Source of the DNA: Candidatus Roizmanbacteria bacterium RIFCSPHIGHO2_02_FULL_38_11
Lineage (GTDB): Bacteria; Patescibacteriota; Microgenomatia; UBA1406; GWC2-37-13
Direction of reading: 5' to 3'
NCBI GenBank assembly: GCA_001788015.1
Contig: MFZO01000047.1
Coordinates: 1 to 61,104, forward strand
DNA: 61,104 nt
The position numbers and the translations under genes are program-made. Under the pieces are notes generated by a model that worked only from the letters and a program-made list of their open reading frames with translations, was not told the origin of the DNA and ran no database searches. Below, piece after piece: positions 1-8,112 of this stretch (the stretch's first letter is position 1; every line of letters begins with the position of its first letter).

Positions 1-447
1 ATTGGGACAACAAAAGCTTGTCAGATTATTGCTTGTGTTGAGTTAGGAAAGCGTTTACTTAAAGGAAAAAAATCGACATTTATTATGTCAGCAAAACAAA
101 TTTGGGATGAAATGAAAGATATAAGGAACAGTAAAAAAGAACACTGTTTTATTTTTTATTTAGACGTCAGAAATCAAATTATCAAGCGAGAGCTTATTTC
201 AATCGGCACGCTTAATGCAAGTCTTATCCACCCGCGAGAAATATTCGAACCCGCAATCAGATTTACTGCGGCACAAATGATAATTTCTCATAATCATCCA
301 TCTGGCGACCCAAGTGCTTCGGAGGAAGATATAAAACTAACGAGACAGCTTATCGAGGCGGGGAAGATTTTAGGCATAGACATTATTGATCATGTCATAG
401 TCTCTGAAAAAGGATTCGTCAGTATGAAAGAGAAGGCTTTGATGTAA
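1..447 (+). CDS. radC: RadC-like JAB/MPN-domain protein (5' truncated by window edge)
   Basis: The reading frame is open to base 1, so the beginning of the gene lies outside the window; the ATG at 85 is internal. The visible part starts with a helix-hairpin-helix-like stretch (IGTTKACQIIACVELGKRLL) and continues into the RadC JAB domain. The JAMM metal-binding motif is complete: HNHPSGDPSASEED gives the H-x-H-x7-S-x2-D pattern. RadC family proteins are predicted zinc-dependent hydrolases linked by name to DNA repair, but their biochemical role is unsettled. The gene is 9 nt upstream of an endonuclease III gene in the same direction, so the two are probably cotranscribed. Confidence 0.9.
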   Translation: MGTTKACQIIACVELGKRLLKGKKSTFIMSAKQIWDEMKDIRNSKKEHCFIFYLDVRNQIIKRELISIGTLNASLIHPREIFEPAIRFTAAQMIISHNHPSGDPSASEEDIKLTRQLIEAGKILGIDIIDHVIVSEKGFVSMKEKALM

Positions 448-456
448 AATTAGTCA

Positions 457-1092
457 ATGAAATTTTTTGAGAAAAGAAAAAAATTAGCCAAGAAAATAAT
501 TTCTAAATTAAAAGAACTCTTTCCAAATGCGAAAATAGTCCTTAAATACTCCAATAACTGGGAACTCCTTGTTGCGGTTATATTATCTGCTCAATGTACT
601 GACAAGATGGTGAATAGAGTTACGGAAAAGTTATTTAAGAAATACAAAACGTTAAATGATTATATAAATGCAGTCCCGAGAGAGTTTGAACAAGATATCA
701 AATCGTGTGGTTTCTATAAAAATAAAACAAAAAATATTTTGACAACGGCAAAAGTGATTAAAGCTAAATACAAAGACGAGGTTCCAAATACTATGAAAGA
801 TTTACTAACTTTATCTGGAGTTGCCAGAAAAACAGCCAATGTTGTCCTGGGTAATGCATTTGGTATTTATGATGGGATTGCAGTTGATACTCATGTGCGA
901 AGACTTTCGAAATTATACGGTCTGACTGACCATGATAATCCGGATAAGATCGAGCAGGACCTTATGAGAATAATTCCTAAAAAAGATTGGTTTAAGTTTA
1001 CCTATCTGATGATTGACTACGGAAGAAAATATTGTCCGGCCAGAAAACACGACCACAAGAATTGCCCTCTTGTCAAAATTATTAAGAGATAA
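457..1092 (+). CDS. nth: Endonuclease III-like DNA glycosylase
   Basis: The 211-residue protein matches the HhH-GPD base-excision repair glycosylase/AP lyase family. The hairpin-helix-hairpin LSGVARKTANVVL (about residues 118-131) carries the catalytic lysine at K125, and the catalytic aspartate is D144 in VDTHV. At the C terminus the usual four-cysteine iron-sulfur loop (C-x6-C-x2-C-x5-C) reads C193, H200, C203, I209, so two of the four ligands are replaced and the cluster is probably absent or altered. Length is normal for Nth. It follows radC closely on the same strand. Confidence 0.93.
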   Translation: MKFFEKRKKLAKKIISKLKELFPNAKIVLKYSNNWELLVAVILSAQCTDKMVNRVTEKLFKKYKTLNDYINAVPREFEQDIKSCGFYKNKTKNILTTAKVIKAKYKDEVPNTMKDLLTLSGVARKTANVVLGNAFGIYDGIAVDTHVRRLSKLYGLTDHDNPDKIEQDLMRIIPKKDWFKFTYLMIDYGRKYCPARKHDHKNCPLVKIIKR

Positions 1093-1140
1093 TTATGAGA
1101 GATTTTATTGCTTGAAATATAGTATTCCCTTTTAAATTTT

Positions 1141-1149
1141 TGTTATAAT
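1141..1149 (+). promoter_or_regulatory. Extended -10 promoter, probably leaderless
   Basis: TGTTATAAT: a perfect TATAAT preceded by TGn, ending 6 nt before the ATG at 1156. Transcription starting about 7 nt after the -10 box would begin at or next to the start codon. No clear -35 is present. Confidence 0.6.
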
Positions 1150-1155
1150 TCAATT

Positions 1156-1371
1156 ATGAAAACATATATAGATTTAACTAATACGGTTAAAAAATATAAA
1201 GGCAAATGGGTAGTGTTTGATGCGAATTTAAAAAACATAGTAACGTATGCTGCTACTGCAAAAAAAGCATATGATAAAGCGATAAAGAAAGGCTTTGAAA
1301 AACCTACTTTATTTAAGGTTCCGCAAAAAAATATTCCATATTTTGGAATTTGTATTAATGATAAAGCATAG
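1156..1371 (+). CDS. Small DUF5678-like protein (copy 1)
   Basis: This 71-residue protein has the look of the DUF5678 family: a KYKGKWVVFD strand, a helix rich in Ala and Lys (AATAKKAYDKAIKKG) and a terminal LFKVP strand. No catalytic residues are evident. It overlaps the following retropepsin-like gene by 14 bp, and the same pair occurs again at 16453-17025, which argues that the two proteins work together, possibly as a toxin/antitoxin-like or regulated-protease unit. That function is inference only. Confidence 0.7.
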   Translation: MKTYIDLTNTVKKYKGKWVVFDANLKNIVTYAATAKKAYDKAIKKGFEKPTLFKVPQKNIPYFGICINDKA

Positions 1372-1762
1372 ATTTAAGTATGTAAAGATTGGTTCTTATC
1401 TGCGACCAATTATTCCCGTAACACTTCAAAATGAAAAAATCTCTTTCGCTTATTTAGCTCTTATTGATTCTGGTGCAGATTTTAATATTTTTCATGGAGA
1501 ACTAGCTTCGATTTTAAATATTGATTTAAAAAGATTAAAGACAATTCAATTTGGCGGGATAAATAAAGATGCGCCAGGAGTAGGTTACTATACTGCTATA
1601 GAGATTGGCGTTCAGGATCAATTTTTTAATACTCCGGTTGTTTTCTCGCACGATATTTCTGATAGGGGTTACGGAATTTTAGGTCAACAAGGATTTTTCA
1701 ATCTTTTTAAAGTGAAATTTGACTTTGCGGCAAAGAGCATACAGTTAAAAACCAATAGATAG
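1358..1762 (+). CDS. Retropepsin-like aspartyl protease (copy 1)
   Basis: The 134-residue protein carries one aspartyl protease motif, LIDSGADFNIF, followed by the hydrophobic strands and GILGQQGFF (the I-L-G element before the second catalytic-domain strand) expected of a retropepsin fold that acts as a dimer. I prefer the ATG at 1358, inside the end of the DUF5678-like gene (14-bp overlap, translational coupling); an in-frame ATG at 1295 would add 21 unrelated residues. Substrate is unknown. A diverged paralogue with the same partner lies at 16453-16830. Confidence 0.8.
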   Translation: MIKHRFKYVKIGSYLRPIIPVTLQNEKISFAYLALIDSGADFNIFHGELASILNIDLKRLKTIQFGGINKDAPGVGYYTAIEIGVQDQFFNTPVVFSHDISDRGYGILGQQGFFNLFKVKFDFAAKSIQLKTNR

Positions 1763-1787
1763 AAACGGTATTTTTTAATTTTTTCTT

Positions 1788-3041
1788 CTAATTTTCGTAC
1801 AAGTCTTCCAGCTCTTTTACTCCCCCAAAAGCGATGCGGTCGATGACGAGGTCTTTCATACCTAAAAGAAGACCAGGGGTTATGACATATTCGCCGTATT
1901 TATCGTTAATGGCGTCCAATGCGACAGAAACTTTTCTTTCTTTTTCTTCGGGAAAATCGAATAAACTCGCCTGGGATTTTTTTGACGGAATCAGATCGTA
2001 ACAGCTGACGCTTAATTTAGCCACGATTTTTCTTTCCGGTTGCTGGTTAAAGACATATAAAGCTTTTCGATAGAGTTCAAAAGTGGTAAGCATTTCTGTC
2101 TGGAATTTTCTGCCTCGGTGCCAGAATGTTCCGTCGATATATAAACAGGCCACATGTATTCCCAGTGCGGCTTTTCCGGCTTTTCTCAATCTCCTTCCCA
2201 TTTTCTCGCACAGTTTCATCATAATTTGAGCTATTTCATGAGGATCTTTTGTAGCTTTTCCTAAAGCGTAATCTTGACCATAGCTTTTTCGGGCAAAAAT
2301 GACATCATCTATCTCCCATCCCCGAAGTCTCAAATACCAGTAATAGCCGACTATGCTTTGAAAAACCTGGTTTTTAAGAAGAGGCAGGGGAGCGTCTAAA
2401 AATTCTAAAGGAGTAAAAATTCCCTGAGCATTGAGTCGCGCCTCAAAGCGTTTATTAATTCCGCAGAGATCTACTAAGTTCAATCTTTTGTATATGTCTC
2501 TAAGATTTTTATCTGTTATTACTTCCAAGCCATCCGGTTTTTTTAAAGATGCCGCTGTCTTTGCCAGAAATCTATTTGTCCCAATTCCTATACTGCAGGA
2601 TATCCATTCACCGATTTCACTGCGCAGCCTTTGTTTTATCTCTCTACCAATTTCTATGAGGGAACGGTTTAAGTAACTCTCCATATCGGTAAAGTCGATA
2701 ACAGCTTCGTCGATTGATCTGGGATAAACGTTGGGAGAATAATCTTTAAATATCTTTTTAAATTTTATGTGGACATCTCTGACAAGCGGTGGATCAGGAG
2801 TACGCACAGCGACATCTTTACATAACAAGCGTGCATCTCTTACCGTCATACCAACTTTTATTCCGAATCGCTTTGCCTCAATTGAAGGCGATACCACACA
2901 GCCGCTGGGCGTTGCATAAGCGGCAACCACAATAGGCTTTCCCCGCAAGTGCATATTGGCCTGTTGTTCTACGGTTGCAAAACAGGAGTTGAGGTCGATA
3001 TGCATGATCATCGGATTGTTTCTGTTAATCTGGAGTTCCAT
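1788..3041 (-). CDS. dinB: Y-family (DinB/Pol IV-like) translesion DNA polymerase
   Basis: A 417-residue Y-family polymerase. The first metal-binding motif is MHIDLNSCFATVE (D16; F21 in the steric-gate position) and the second is SIDEAVIDFT (D111, E112), followed by the thumb and little-finger regions. It copies damaged DNA with low fidelity. It overlaps the DUF6504-like gene upstream by 17 bp and sits downstream of lexA, so it is almost certainly SOS-regulated. A start at 3011 is possible, but the ATG at 3041 has a GGAAGAG Shine-Dalgarno-like sequence just upstream. Subfamily assignment (DinB versus ImuB/UmuC-like) is less certain; the SIDEA spelling is common to the wider family. Confidence 0.9.
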   Translation of the reverse strand: MELQINRNNPMIMHIDLNSCFATVEQQANMHLRGKPIVVAAYATPSGCVVSPSIEAKRFGIKVGMTVRDARLLCKDVAVRTPDPPLVRDVHIKFKKIFKDYSPNVYPRSIDEAVIDFTDMESYLNRSLIEIGREIKQRLRSEIGEWISCSIGIGTNRFLAKTAASLKKPDGLEVITDKNLRDIYKRLNLVDLCGINKRFEARLNAQGIFTPLEFLDAPLPLLKNQVFQSIVGYYWYLRLRGWEIDDVIFARKSYGQDYALGKATKDPHEIAQIMMKLCEKMGRRLRKAGKAALGIHVACLYIDGTFWHRGRKFQTEMLTTFELYRKALYVFNQQPERKIVAKLSVSCYDLIPSKKSQASLFDFPEEKERKVSVALDAINDKYGEYVITPGLLLGMKDLVIDRIAFGGVKELEDLYEN

Positions 3042-3285
3042 CGGTTATCTCTTCCAATGTCCAATGGAGTGTTTCGCTGTCCATCCGTAGTCTGAAATCC
3101 ATGTTATTGTCGGTCACATGAAAAATATGCTGAATGTTTCTGCCCAGTCTGACACGGTGATAATATGACAATTTTTTGATAAAGAATTCTTTTCCTTGCC
3201 AGTGTAATTTAAGAGGAATTACTATTCCTTTCATTCTGTCGTATTTGGTGATGACGCTTATTTTTTCGTTGATGATTTCCAACAT
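3025..3285 (-). CDS. Small DUF6504-like protein of the SOS polymerase cassette
   Basis: This 86-residue protein contains the pattern of DUF6504 domains that accompany Y-family polymerases: basic/aromatic strands PLKLHWQGKEFFIKKL, RVRLGRN, then FRLRMDSETLHWTLEE. It lies between lexA and the polymerase and overlaps the polymerase start by 17 bp, suggesting a polymerase accessory role. The family assignment is from memory of its pattern and context, so moderate confidence. Confidence 0.65.
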   Translation of the reverse strand: MLEIINEKISVITKYDRMKGIVIPLKLHWQGKEFFIKKLSYYHRVRLGRNIQHIFHVTDNNMDFRLRMDSETLHWTLEEITDGTPD

Positions 3286-3344
3286 ATGATTAAAGTTATT
3301 TTAAAACCACAATTCTATTCAGATTCATCTCGACACCCATCTTT

Positions 3345-3905
3345 TTAGTTAAATTTTCTGACAACCGCCTTAACTACACCAAATATTTCTAACTCATTTC
3401 TAGGGTAAAAAGGCGGATATTTGGGATTGGCTGATTCGAGGTGGGTTCGCATTCCATCCTTTTTTAAAATTTTAAGCGTCCATTCTCTATCTATTTGGGC
3501 GAGGACAATATCTCCGGAAGTAGCCAGACGCTTTTTTTCGATAATAACTATATCTCCATCAAAGATGCCAAGGCCGATTAGCGAATCGCCGCTAACTTTG
3601 AGCAAAAATGAAGATTGGGGATCTCCGATAAGATAATCATCCAATGTTAAATAATCCCTGTTTTCCTCGGCCAGAATTGGGAATCCTGCCTTGACTAAAC
3701 CAATAAGGGGTAGAGCAAAGAACTTTGAGGTGGGAGCAAGCTTGTCTTCTTCTTTTTTCAAGAACCCTGCCTCGATAAGTTTACTGACTATTTTGAATAC
3801 GGAGTTTTTTGACGATAAACCAAATATTTGTAACATCTCAGAATAAGAGGGGAGACGTTTATGTTTTTTATAAAATGTTTTGATTTTTCCTAAACGATCT
3901 TGCAT
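3345..3905 (-). CDS. lexA: LexA repressor
   Basis: LexA controls the SOS response by binding operators until RecA-stimulated self-cleavage. The N-terminal half is a winged-helix domain (LPSYSEMLQIFGLSSKNSV); the C-terminal half is an S24 peptidase with the scissile Ala73-Gly74 in GLVKAGFP, nucleophile Ser108 in SGDSLIGLGI and general base Lys145 in EWTLKIL (numbering from the start chosen here). An in-frame ATG at 3941 would add 12 codons lying inside a palindromic repeat, so I prefer 3905. It heads a cassette with the DUF6504-like protein and the Y-family polymerase and is preceded by its own palindromic operator. Confidence 0.93.
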   Translation of the reverse strand: MQDRLGKIKTFYKKHKRLPSYSEMLQIFGLSSKNSVFKIVSKLIEAGFLKKEEDKLAPTSKFFALPLIGLVKAGFPILAEENRDYLTLDDYLIGDPQSSFLLKVSGDSLIGLGIFDGDIVIIEKKRLATSGDIVLAQIDREWTLKILKKDGMRTHLESANPKYPPFYPRNELEIFGVVKAVVRKFN

Positions 3906-3917
3906 AGTAGTTTTTTT

Positions 3918-4008
3918 GTCATTCCGCACCCCCATTTTCATGAGGGCAAGCTTGATGCGGAATCTATATAATTTTTAATTTCTGGATTCCCGCTTTCGTG
4001 GGAATGAC
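3918..4008. repeat. Palindromic interspersed element in the lexA leader
   Basis: Begins GTCATTCCGC and ends GTGGGAATGAC, with two internal hairpins (one around GATGCGGAAT, one GATTCCCGCTTTCGTGGGAAT). It separates the lexA promoter from the gene and supplies a spurious upstream ATG. Confidence 0.85.
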
Positions 4009-4027
4009 ATTATGTAAGGTAAACGCT

Positions 4028-4048
4028 TGTTTACTAGTATAGTAAACA
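4028..4048. promoter_or_regulatory. Probable LexA operator
   Basis: A perfect inverted repeat, TGTTTACTA-gta-TAGTAAACA, with 9-bp arms. It covers the -10 region of the lexA promoter, as expected for autoregulation. A second imperfect palindrome, TTCACTT-tgtc-AAGTGAA, lies at 4053-4070 and covers the -35 region. Confidence 0.8.
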
Positions 4049-4065
4049 TTCGTTCACTTTGTCAA
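4036..4065 (-). promoter_or_regulatory. lexA promoter
   Basis: On the minus strand TTGACA (4060-4065) and TATACT (4036-4041) are separated by 18 nt. The -10 lies in the operator palindrome. The start codon is about 130 nt downstream because a palindromic repeat occupies the leader. Confidence 0.75.
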
Positions 4066-4149
4066 GTGAATTTTTACTAGAAATTCGCGCACCCGTCAGA
4101 AAACGCTCCCCGCTAAGCGGGGTAAGTTTAGGCGGGAAGGGGTAAAAAA

Positions 4150-4158
4150 TGCTATAAT
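4150..4158 (+). promoter_or_regulatory. Extended -10 promoter, probably leaderless
   Basis: TGCTATAAT, ending 7 nt before the ATG at 4166 of the MscS-like gene. No convincing -35. Confidence 0.6.
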
Positions 4159-4165
4159 ATTGGTA

Positions 4166-4687
4166 ATGTCTAATATACTTGGTGCGGCTGATTTTTATCT
4201 CAATAGATTATTTTTCTCTGCTGGAGTATTAATCGTTACTTTATTTATTTCTTATTTTCTTAAAAAAAGTGTTGATTTAGTTTTTGCAGGAGTTAAAAGA
4301 AAAGTTGCTGATGGCTACGTTCTTGCTAAAACTAGAACAATCAGGTCCCTATTGAATAACATCATCGACGCGGCCTTATTTTCAGTTGCTGTTTTAATAA
4401 TTCTTTCTAACTGGGGGGTGAATGTAACCCCAATCTTGACTGGTGCAGGGATATTAGGATTAGCTTTTTCATTCGGAGCCCAAACATTGGTAAAGGATTT
4501 AATCGCAGGCTTTTTTATCATTGTTGAAAATCAGTTTAATATTGGGGATAAAATTCAAGTAGGGAAGTTAGAAGGAGAGGTATATAAGATGACGTTGAGG
4601 ATGACAGTATTAAGAGATAAGAATGGTAATCTTATTTATATTCCAAACTCACAAATAACAACGGTAGTCAAACTAAAACAGAACTAA
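4166..4687 (+). CDS. Short MscS-family mechanosensitive channel
   Basis: The protein (173 aa) has three hydrophobic segments and the MscS pore-lining helix pattern rich in Gly and Ala (ILTGAGILGLAFSFGAQTLVKDLIAGFFIIVENQ; only its middle is quoted as diagnostic: GAGILGLAFSFGAQ) followed by the beta domain (NIGDKIQVG...IPNSQI). It would open under membrane tension to release solutes. It stops straight after the beta domain and lacks the larger alpha/beta cytoplasmic domain of E. coli MscS. I chose ATG 4166 over the upstream in-frame TTG at 4160 because the -10 box ends at 4158. Its 3' end overlaps the convergent phosphoesterase gene by 4 bp. Confidence 0.85.
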   Translation: MSNILGAADFYLNRLFFSAGVLIVTLFISYFLKKSVDLVFAGVKRKVADGYVLAKTRTIRSLLNNIIDAALFSVAVLIILSNWGVNVTPILTGAGILGLAFSFGAQTLVKDLIAGFFIIVENQFNIGDKIQVGKLEGEVYKMTLRMTVLRDKNGNLIYIPNSQITTVVKLKQN

Positions 4688-5322
4688 TCATACCATTCTT
4701 CCTTTGGAAATAATTTATTTTTATCAATTATAAGATATTGAGCCAAACCGTTTTCTATAAAACCGGTGTTGATAAATCGATTCTTTAAGTCGAATTCTGC
4801 ATAGTGAGAATGGCCGCAAACGAACATTTCTTTTATCCCTAATTCTTTTTTAACTTTCTTTTTAATAATTCGATTTACCCTTTTGAGCATAAGTTGGAGT
4901 AGCGATACATTTTCTAAAATAGAACCTACAGCTATTGTTAAGATTTTATTTAAACTTCTCGGAAGCTTTTCATCTATTGCTGGATATAACCTATGACCGT
5001 GTTCAAATATAAAGCTTGTTCCATTAAGTTGTAAACGATAAGCATGAGTTTGAAGATCGGAAAATTGGCTTACATTTCTATCTATGTAACTTTCACGATC
5101 ATGATTTCCATATATGTATATTGTTTTTTTTGATTTCAATAGAGGGAAAAGTTTACTCCAGTTTGAAGAAATAAATCGATTAAAAGTGGTAAGATAGCCA
5201 TCCCAAAAATCTCCATTAATAATTACGAAATCAGATTGTCTAATAATTTTTTTTAAAAAGTAGAATTTTTTTTCCTCGAATTTATCCGTTAGATGGCTAT
5301 CTGAAAAAACGAGGATTTTCAT
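4684..5322 (-). CDS. Calcineurin-like metallophosphoesterase
   Basis: The 212-residue protein shows the full set of metallophosphoesterase motifs: SDSH (D8, H10), NGDFWDG, YGNHDRES, EHGHRL and CGHSHYAEF. The pattern and size resemble UDP-2,3-diacylglucosamine pyrophosphatase-type and related cytosolic phosphoesterases, but the substrate cannot be told. It follows fusA with no gap at all (5322/5323) and is probably the last gene of the rpoB-fusA transcript. Confidence 0.85.
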   Translation of the reverse strand: MKILVFSDSHLTDKFEEKKFYFLKKIIRQSDFVIINGDFWDGYLTTFNRFISSNWSKLFPLLKSKKTIYIYGNHDRESYIDRNVSQFSDLQTHAYRLQLNGTSFIFEHGHRLYPAIDEKLPRSLNKILTIAVGSILENVSLLQLMLKRVNRIIKKKVKKELGIKEMFVCGHSHYAEFDLKNRFINTGFIENGLAQYLIIDKNKLFPKEEWYD

Positions 5323-7419
5323 TTATTTATTGATCATTGCCTGAATGATATTTCGTGGAACTTCTTCATAATGGGATGGTTCCATGTAGAATAAACCACG
5401 TCCTTCAGTAAGGGAGCGGATGACCGTGGCGTATCCCGACATTTCAGCTAATGGAACGTAAGCTTTGATGATAACTGCACGGCTTCTTTTTTCTGTACCT
5501 AAAATTTTTCCGCGTTTACTTGAAATGTCGCCAATAACTACACCCATGAAGTTTTCAGGTACCGTTACCTCAAGTTTCATTATCGGTTCAATAAGGGTAA
5601 GTCCGGCTCTTTTTGCCGCGTCTTGTAAGGCCATGGACCCGGCAATCTTAAAGGCGATATCAGACGAATCTACATCATGATAGCTTCCGTCATAAAGTGT
5701 GGCTTGAAAATCAGTTAAAGGGTATCCTACAAGAACTCCTTTTTCCTTTGCCTCAATTATGCCTTTCTCAACCGGAGAAATGAATTCTGATGGAATAGCT
5801 CCTCCTTTAATTTTATTGACGAATTTGAAGCCGCTACCCCGTGGAAGCGGCTCAATTTTAATTAGGCAGTGACCGTATTGACCATGTCCACCGGTCTGTT
5901 TTATATACTTTCCTTCCCCTTCAGTAAGTTTAGTTATGGTTTCTTTATAGGCAACTTGAGGTTTTCCTACATTTACCTGCATTCCCATCTCGCGCTTCAT
6001 CCGATCTACCAAAATCTCAAGATGAAGCTCTCCCATTCCTGACATGATTGTCTGACCGGTTTCGTGATTTATCTTTACTTTAAAGGTTGGGTCTTCATCG
6101 GCAAGCCGCTGGAGCGTATAAGACAATTTTTCTTGATCGGCTTTTGTTTTTGGTTCAATGGCAAGAGAGATGACCGGTTCGGGAAAGGAAATTTTTTCCA
6201 AAAGAATGGGATTATTTTGATCAGCTAAAGTATCTCCGGTTTTTGTATCTTTTGGACCAACCAAAGCGACAATTTCTCCGGCAAAGGCTTTATCGATTTC
6301 TTCTCGTTGGTTTGCGTGCATAATAAGTACACGACTCACTCTTTCCTGCTTGTTACGGTTTACATTATAGACGTAGGAGCCTGATTCTAAAACACCCGAA
6401 TAGATGCGAGTATAAGTGAGCTTTCCTACGTGGGGGTCAAGTTGGATCTTAAAAGCAAGAGCTGTAAATTTTTCTTCGTTTATAAGCCTCCTTTTTTCAA
6501 CTTTTCCTGTTTTTGGATTTATAGCTTTGATTTCCTTAAGATCTGTAGGAGAAGGAAGGTAATCCACAATTGCGTCAAGTACTGGTTGAACGCCCTTATT
6601 ACGAAGCGAAGATCCTGCATAAACAGGAATCAATTTATAAGAGATTACAGACTTTCTTAAAACTTTTTTAAGTTCGTCAAGAGGAATTTCTTCATTATTT
6701 AGATATTTATTTAATAGAGAGTCGTCAGTTTCTGCTATTTTTTCAATTAAGCTGGCTTTTGCCTTTAAGACTTTTTCTTTTATATCCGAGGGTATTTCGT
6801 CACTAATGGAATATTGGCTGCCTTGTGAATCCTTATCCCATATCAGTGATTTTAATGTCAAAAGATCTATTACGCCTTTGAATTCTTGTTCTTTGCCTAT
6901 AGGATAGACCATCACTGCCGGTTTTGCGCCTAAGCGTTCTTCGATTTCTTTTACGGTTGCTTCAAAGTCAGCTCCCAGTTTATCCATCTTGTTTATAAAA
7001 CATATTCGAGGTACTTTGTATTTATCCGCTTGTCTCCAGACTGTCTCAGACTGACTTTGTACTCCTTCTTCCGCATCAAAAATTACGACACCGCCGTCAA
7101 GTACCCTAAGTGATCGTTCAACTTCAGCGGTAAAGTCAACGTGTCCGGGAGTATCGATGATGTTAATTCTCATACCTTTCCAAAAAGTCGTTGTAGCGGC
7201 AGAAACAATCGTAATTCCTCGTTCTCTTTCTTGTGGCATCCAATCCATCTGGGTTGTTCCTTCATCGATGTCTCCTATTTTGTATGTTCTTCCCGTATAA
7301 AAAAGAATACGTTCGGTTGTTGTAGTTTTACCCGAGTCAATATGAGCTATAATACCGACGTTGCGGATTTTATCAAGCGGGACGATTCGATTTTTTGTGA
7401 CGATAGATTGCTGAGCCAT
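5323..7419 (-). CDS. fusA: Elongation factor G
   Basis: EF-G drives GTP-dependent translocation on the ribosome and helps ribosome recycling. The 698-residue length is normal. The G domain has AHIDSGKTTTTER (P-loop, near residues 25-37), the DTPGHVDF G3 motif and NKMDKLGAD G4 motif; domains II-V follow, with the HGQYGHC region of domain IV and a normal C terminus. The P-loop has Ser where many EF-Gs have Ala. It belongs to the str-type cluster rpsL-rpsG-fusA, here fused to rpoBC; tuf is not present next to it. Confidence 0.98.
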   Translation of the reverse strand: MAQQSIVTKNRIVPLDKIRNVGIIAHIDSGKTTTTERILFYTGRTYKIGDIDEGTTQMDWMPQERERGITIVSAATTTFWKGMRINIIDTPGHVDFTAEVERSLRVLDGGVVIFDAEEGVQSQSETVWRQADKYKVPRICFINKMDKLGADFEATVKEIEERLGAKPAVMVYPIGKEQEFKGVIDLLTLKSLIWDKDSQGSQYSISDEIPSDIKEKVLKAKASLIEKIAETDDSLLNKYLNNEEIPLDELKKVLRKSVISYKLIPVYAGSSLRNKGVQPVLDAIVDYLPSPTDLKEIKAINPKTGKVEKRRLINEEKFTALAFKIQLDPHVGKLTYTRIYSGVLESGSYVYNVNRNKQERVSRVLIMHANQREEIDKAFAGEIVALVGPKDTKTGDTLADQNNPILLEKISFPEPVISLAIEPKTKADQEKLSYTLQRLADEDPTFKVKINHETGQTIMSGMGELHLEILVDRMKREMGMQVNVGKPQVAYKETITKLTEGEGKYIKQTGGHGQYGHCLIKIEPLPRGSGFKFVNKIKGGAIPSEFISPVEKGIIEAKEKGVLVGYPLTDFQATLYDGSYHDVDSSDIAFKIAGSMALQDAAKRAGLTLIEPIMKLEVTVPENFMGVVIGDISSKRGKILGTEKRSRAVIIKAYVPLAEMSGYATVIRSLTEGRGLFYMEPSHYEEVPRNIIQAMINK

Positions 7420-7420
7420 T

Positions 7421-7521
7421 AATTATTTAACATATAACGTGTAACACAAGAAAAATTGTATTTATTAATAAATACCTTAGTTCAAATGTTACATGTTACG
7501 TGTTTCGTGTTACATGAGTAT
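7421..7521. repeat. Inverted-repeat spacer between rpsG and fusA
   Basis: Holds a perfect 18-bp palindrome GTATTTATTAATAAATAC (7458-7475) flanked by TGTAACAC and GTGTTACA inverted copies plus further GTTACATG/GTTACGTG variants. It can form an extended hairpin in the mRNA; no U-run follows. Confidence 0.7.
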
Positions 7522-7995
7522 TTACCACTTCAAGTGAGCAAAAGCTTTATTGGCTTCGGCCAATTTTTCCGTCTGAAGACGTTTATTCACGGCCTGTCCC
7601 TGGTTTTTTGAAGCGTCTAGAAGTTCGATCAGTAGTTTATCGGTGAAAGTGTGATATTCTTTATTGGATCGAGTCTTTGCCGCTTCGACAATCCAGTTTA
7701 AAGCTAAAAAAAGCCTTCTTTCTTTACGAACTTCGCTTGGAACAAGGTACGACGCACCGCCCAATCTTCTAGGTTTAACCTCATAGTTTGGTGCAACGTG
7801 CTGAATTGCTAGATGTAGTACCTTGAGTGGATCTTGCTGCTGTTTTTTTAGCTGACTAAATACTTGATATACGATATTTTGTGCCACTGATTTTTTCCCA
7901 TCCATCATAATGTAATTAATTAGTTTGGTAACCTCAAGACTATTATGTACGGGTTCAGTTTTCACAGCTTGTTTTTTATAAGGACGTCTGGGCAT
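7522..7995 (-). CDS. rpsG: 30S ribosomal protein S7
   Basis: S7 nucleates assembly of the 30S head by binding the 3' domain of 16S rRNA. The 157-residue protein starts MPRRPYKK and shows the conserved S7 elements KLINYIMMDGKKSVAQNIVY, PRRLGGASYLVP and WIVEAAKTR...LIELLDASKNQG. Position between rpsL and fusA is the classical str order. Confidence 0.97.
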   Translation of the reverse strand: MPRRPYKKQAVKTEPVHNSLEVTKLINYIMMDGKKSVAQNIVYQVFSQLKKQQQDPLKVLHLAIQHVAPNYEVKPRRLGGASYLVPSEVRKERRLFLALNWIVEAAKTRSNKEYHTFTDKLLIELLDASKNQGQAVNKRLQTEKLAEANKAFAHLKW

Positions 7996-8112
7996 AATAA
8001 AATGTCAAAACTTAAAACTCAAATCTCAAAACCAAAACTAAAAACTGCAAATCTAAAAGATTTAAGGATTTAAGATTTGGATTTGACATTTAACATTTGA
8101 GCTTTGAGATTC
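7996..8112. repeat. Inverted-repeat spacer between rpsL and rpsG
   Basis: A 117-bp gap with reiterated CAAATCTC/AAACTTAAAACTC-type words on one side and their complements (GGATTTGACATTT, TTTGAGCTTTGAGATT) on the other, giving a long imperfect hairpin. No gene or clear terminator seen. Confidence 0.6.
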
